A stretch of DNA of 8,630 nt, from NCBI GenBank assembly GCA_028698695.1, contig JAQVWB010000082.1:1-8630 (forward strand). The letters run 5' to 3'. Shown in pieces: positions 6,564 through 8,630 of the stretch (within the stretch, counting starts at the first letter, position 1; every line of letters starts with the position of its first letter). A program made the position numbers and the translations under genes. This stretch comes from Syntrophomonadaceae bacterium (lineage in GTDB: Bacteria > Bacillota > Syntrophomonadia > Syntrophomonadales > Syntrophomonadaceae). A model generated the notes under the pieces. That model worked only from the letters and a program-made list of their open reading frames with translations. It made no database searches and was not told where the DNA came from.

Positions 6564-8480
6564 CTATTTTCGCCGCTTTTTTTGCTCTACGGTTCTGACA
6601 TATTCTTTTAAATGTATGCGAAACTGCTTGTTGCGATTGCCAATAGCATTTTCTTTTTGTTTGATTTGTTTAAACATAGTCCACAATAATCGTGTACCTT
6701 CTTCAGTTTGCGATGCTTCCGAGGGGCTCATTCCGCTTAAACTGTTTAAATGAGAATAATACCATTTATTTAAATAAAACTCTTTTAACAAAGGTTCCAG
6801 TTCAGGCTGCTCTTTTTTTAATTCAGGAGTCAGAATATCGAAAAGGCCACTTTCCCGAACTTCCATCCCATCGTATTCCAAACAATTATACAGCCCGGCC
6901 TCGAAATTTTCCCGGACTTTAGCCATATCAGTTTCCCCAAAAGCAGAAACCTCAACCCAACTGGAGCCTAATAAGTATTCCGCCATGAAACTCTGGGGAT
7001 TTCCGGTTTTATCTAATTGATAAAAAACCTGATAATTATCACTAATATCAAACTGCATATTTTTAAGCTGATTAATCCTTTCCATTACCTGAGCCCGTTG
7101 CTTAATCAAGTAGCGGGTTGTAATAAATCGCATACCATCCTCAGGCATAAGATCATCTTCTTCGGCAGCAATAACATCCTCAAAATAAAGATACTGACCA
7201 CTTAAATAGCTATACACCGTTAACATATTAACTTCATATTCACCTCTTGAGGAGACTGCTACTTCAGTATCACTCATCAGTAAATGATGAAAGTCCATCA
7301 AAGTAGGGAAATCGCAGGTTATAATAACCAATTCCTCACCGTTTACTATCAAATCAGCAATTATTCCGGTTAACATGGTAACTCCCTGATTAAAATCATC
7401 CTCTTCATAAGTCACCCGCATATGTATTCCATAGGGCAACTCCTCAACCTGACGCATATTATCGATTCTTTCCAGTGTTTCAAATAAATCATCCAGATCA
7501 ATTATCTCATATACGCGGCAAAACACTTTCGTATTTAAAGGATTTACTTCTGACAGGGCATTTACATTTTCCCGTGACAGTCTTTCCCACTGAGATATTT
7601 CCCAACCATGACCGTTTAAACGGGTTAAATGAAAAATAAACTCCTCTTTATAACATTCATGTTCCTGAAGTGATAGCGTTCGGGTATAAACACGGGCATC
7701 AGTTCGTGAAGCATAGACCTCCTCCACCTGACCCTCAAGTAATTGTATTGAAACAGAAAACAGGGGTGTTAATTGATCAAGGACTTTTTCAGAAGTTATA
7801 TAACTGATATAGCTCCAATCTTTCTCCCGCCAGCCTCTGAAAAAGGCATTAACTAATTGACGGGGACCCAGACGGGGAGATAATCGGTTAAATAACTCCC
7901 ACTCCTCCCGTGGAGTCAAAGCATTTTCACCGCCCAGATACTTTTGGTAAAGGAACTTGCCCAGAGCCGGACGTGTCATATTACGAATATTTAATTGATA
8001 AGCTTGTGAAATCAAATAACAGACCTCATTATAACTAACCGGAATCATTTCAGCTAAATCCTCCCGATCCCGTTCATATTGCCTGACCGGCATGTTTTCC
8101 ACTAACAGAAAATTATATAAACCATCACTGTTGTAGGCTAAATAAAAACACTCAACATGAAGCCCCCGGTTTTCAGTATGCCAGGCTACATCAAGTGCAA
8201 TGCGACTGGTATGACGGCTGGGGGTAGCATAAGCTTTATAAAAAGTGCCTTTAAAAAACTGTACCGGATTTACCGGGATACCCGACAGGCTGTATTTTTC
8301 CAGAGCGCGATTACAAACCAGCTCCATCTCCTTGCCATACTCAGCTTTTAATAAATAAAAGAAATCAGCCATGGCAGGCTCATAAAAAGACGATAAATTC
8401 TCCACCAATAATGGTCGCAAATCATGAGGTATTTCCTCTAATATTTCCAGAATAAATAATCTGCCGTCATGATCGCCCAC
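6564..8480 (-). CDS. Unrecognised multi-domain protein, 638 codons; start uncertain
   Basis: I do not recognise this gene and assign no function. No signal peptide or membrane segment is seen, so it is probably cytoplasmic. Residues 1-65 look like paired amphipathic helices, possibly HEAT-like. Residues 75-135 alternate like beta strands around SRIALDVAW and LHVECFYLAY. Residues 205-300 (NAFFRGWREKDWSYISYI ... WEISQWERL) resemble an NTF2-like fold. Residues 315-440 form another mixed domain with an acidic patch near 440-448. Residues 565-608 read KEFYLNKWYYSHL, GMSPSEA, TEEGTRLLWTMF, which resembles the W...GkTPREA...TpEG segment found at the C-terminus of some SEC-C-associated and Xre/MbcA-like proteins. 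The tail is strongly basic. The GTG at 8480 has no ribosome binding site; the good start is ATG at 8549 in the same frame, but TAA at 8531-8529 intervenes. The gene may therefore be broken, or the base call wrong. Confidence 0.75.
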   Translation of the reverse strand: MGDHDGRLFILEILEEIPHDLRPLLVENLSSFYEPAMADFFYLLKAEYGKEMELVCNRALEKYSLSGIPVNPVQFFKGTFYKAYATPSRHTSRIALDVAWHTENRGLHVECFYLAYNSDGLYNFLLVENMPVRQYERDREDLAEMIPVSYNEVCYLISQAYQLNIRNMTRPALGKFLYQKYLGGENALTPREEWELFNRLSPRLGPRQLVNAFFRGWREKDWSYISYITSEKVLDQLTPLFSVSIQLLEGQVEEVYASRTDARVYTRTLSLQEHECYKEEFIFHLTRLNGHGWEISQWERLSRENVNALSEVNPLNTKVFCRVYEIIDLDDLFETLERIDNMRQVEELPYGIHMRVTYEEDDFNQGVTMLTGIIADLIVNGEELVIITCDFPTLMDFHHLLMSDTEVAVSSRGEYEVNMLTVYSYLSGQYLYFEDVIAAEEDDLMPEDGMRFITTRYLIKQRAQVMERINQLKNMQFDISDNYQVFYQLDKTGNPQSFMAEYLLGSSWVEVSAFGETDMAKVRENFEAGLYNCLEYDGMEVRESGLFDILTPELKKEQPELEPLLKEFYLNKWYYSHLNSLSGMSPSEASQTEEGTRLLWTMFKQIKQKENAIGNRNKQFRIHLKEYVRTVEQKKRRK

Positions 8481-8528
8481 CAGTTTTTGAATATCATTAA
8501 CCAGGCTTCTTAAAATTGGCCTGGGAAA

Positions 8529-8549
8529 TTACGTTTTCTTTTTTTTCAT
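8529..8549 (-). other. Six-codon ORF (MKKKKT) in frame with the 638-codon gene
   Basis: ATG at 8549 follows a strong AGGGGG site, reads M-K-K-K-K-T and stops at TAA 8531-8529. The same frame then stays open through 16 more sense codons into GTG 8480 and on to 6564. A stop-free version would give a natural basic N-terminus, so this is either the true start of the next gene cut by a nonsense change, a sequence error, or a minimal leader peptide. Which one cannot be told from one sequence. Confidence 0.55.
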
Positions 8550-8553
8550 ATAT

Positions 8554-8559
8554 CCCCCT
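8554..8559 (-). promoter_or_regulatory. Strong ribosome binding site before ATG 8549
   Basis: AGGGGG lies 4 nt before the ATG. It is the only convincing ribosome binding site upstream of the 638-codon gene; nothing similar precedes the GTG at 8480. This is the main reason to doubt that 8480 is the original start. Confidence 0.65.
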
Positions 8560-8576
8560 GCAGAGCTTTTGTTAAG

Positions 8577-8605
8577 AATGTACCATTTTACCTTTGATAC
8601 TGCAA
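8577..8605 (-). promoter_or_regulatory. Weak promoter candidate for the unrecognised gene
   Basis: TTGCAG and TACATT are separated by 17 bp, 28 bp upstream of the ATG at 8549. They match the sigma-A consensus at only three and four of six positions. The spacing is right but the match is poor, and the gene could equally be transcribed from outside the window. Confidence 0.2.
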
Positions 8606-8630
8606 TAAAGCCATGAAGTAAAATACCCGT

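Noticed and set aside
6532..6753. Plus-strand 73-codon open frame across the ilv promoter and the end of the upstream gene.
   Set aside because: It is antisense to the promoter and the 638-codon gene and has no convincing ribosome binding site; it looks like a chance open frame.
1..8630. Mobile elements, CRISPR arrays, attachment sites, tRNA or rRNA genes.
   Set aside because: No transposase-like protein, regularly spaced repeats, tRNA-like folds or rRNA sequence were seen on either strand by eye.

Overview
The window carries one co-directional block on the minus strand. It is the start of a branched-chain amino-acid (isoleucine/valine/leucine) biosynthesis operon, preceded by a large gene I do not recognise. 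Coding density, modest G+C, strong AGGAGG-type ribosome binding sites, a tRNA-sensing T-box leader and the protein sequences point to a Firmicute, most likely an anaerobic member of the Clostridia. A Syntrophomonas/Peptococcaceae-like origin is a guess from overall protein flavour, not a demonstrated assignment.

Layout in the direction of transcription (high to low coordinates). 8630-8481: upstream region with a strong Shine-Dalgarno and an ATG that reads six codons before a TAA. The same frame reopens immediately and continues into the next gene. 8480-6564: 638-codon gene of unknown function, apparently multi-domain (helical N-terminus, an NTF2-like-looking middle, a C-terminal W...GMSPSEA...TEEG segment and a basic tail). 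6551-6522: near-consensus sigma-A promoter 12 bp past its stop codon. About 6516-6238: T-box riboswitch with an AUC (isoleucine) specifier, canonical antiterminator core and intrinsic terminator. 6198-4540: ilvD. 4539-4431: 109-bp gap with a GC-rich hairpin and a small tandem repeat. 4430-2748: ilvB. 2744-2262: ilvN, 3 bp after ilvB. 2203-1190: ilvC. 1140-1: leuA, which runs off the window with its last third missing.

How it works together. IlvB/IlvN make acetolactate or acetohydroxybutyrate, IlvC reduces and isomerises it, and IlvD dehydrates the diol to the 2-keto acid. LeuA diverts ketoisovalerate toward leucine; leuC, leuD and leuB may follow outside the window. The T-box should open the whole operon when uncharged tRNA-Ile accumulates. 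IlvN adds feedback control at the protein level.

The two points most worth a second look are the cofactor loop of IlvC, which looks built for NADH rather than NADPH, and the in-frame stop codon that separates the only good start site of the 638-codon gene from its body. I see no mobile elements, CRISPR arrays, tRNA or rRNA genes, and no convincing wholly new system.
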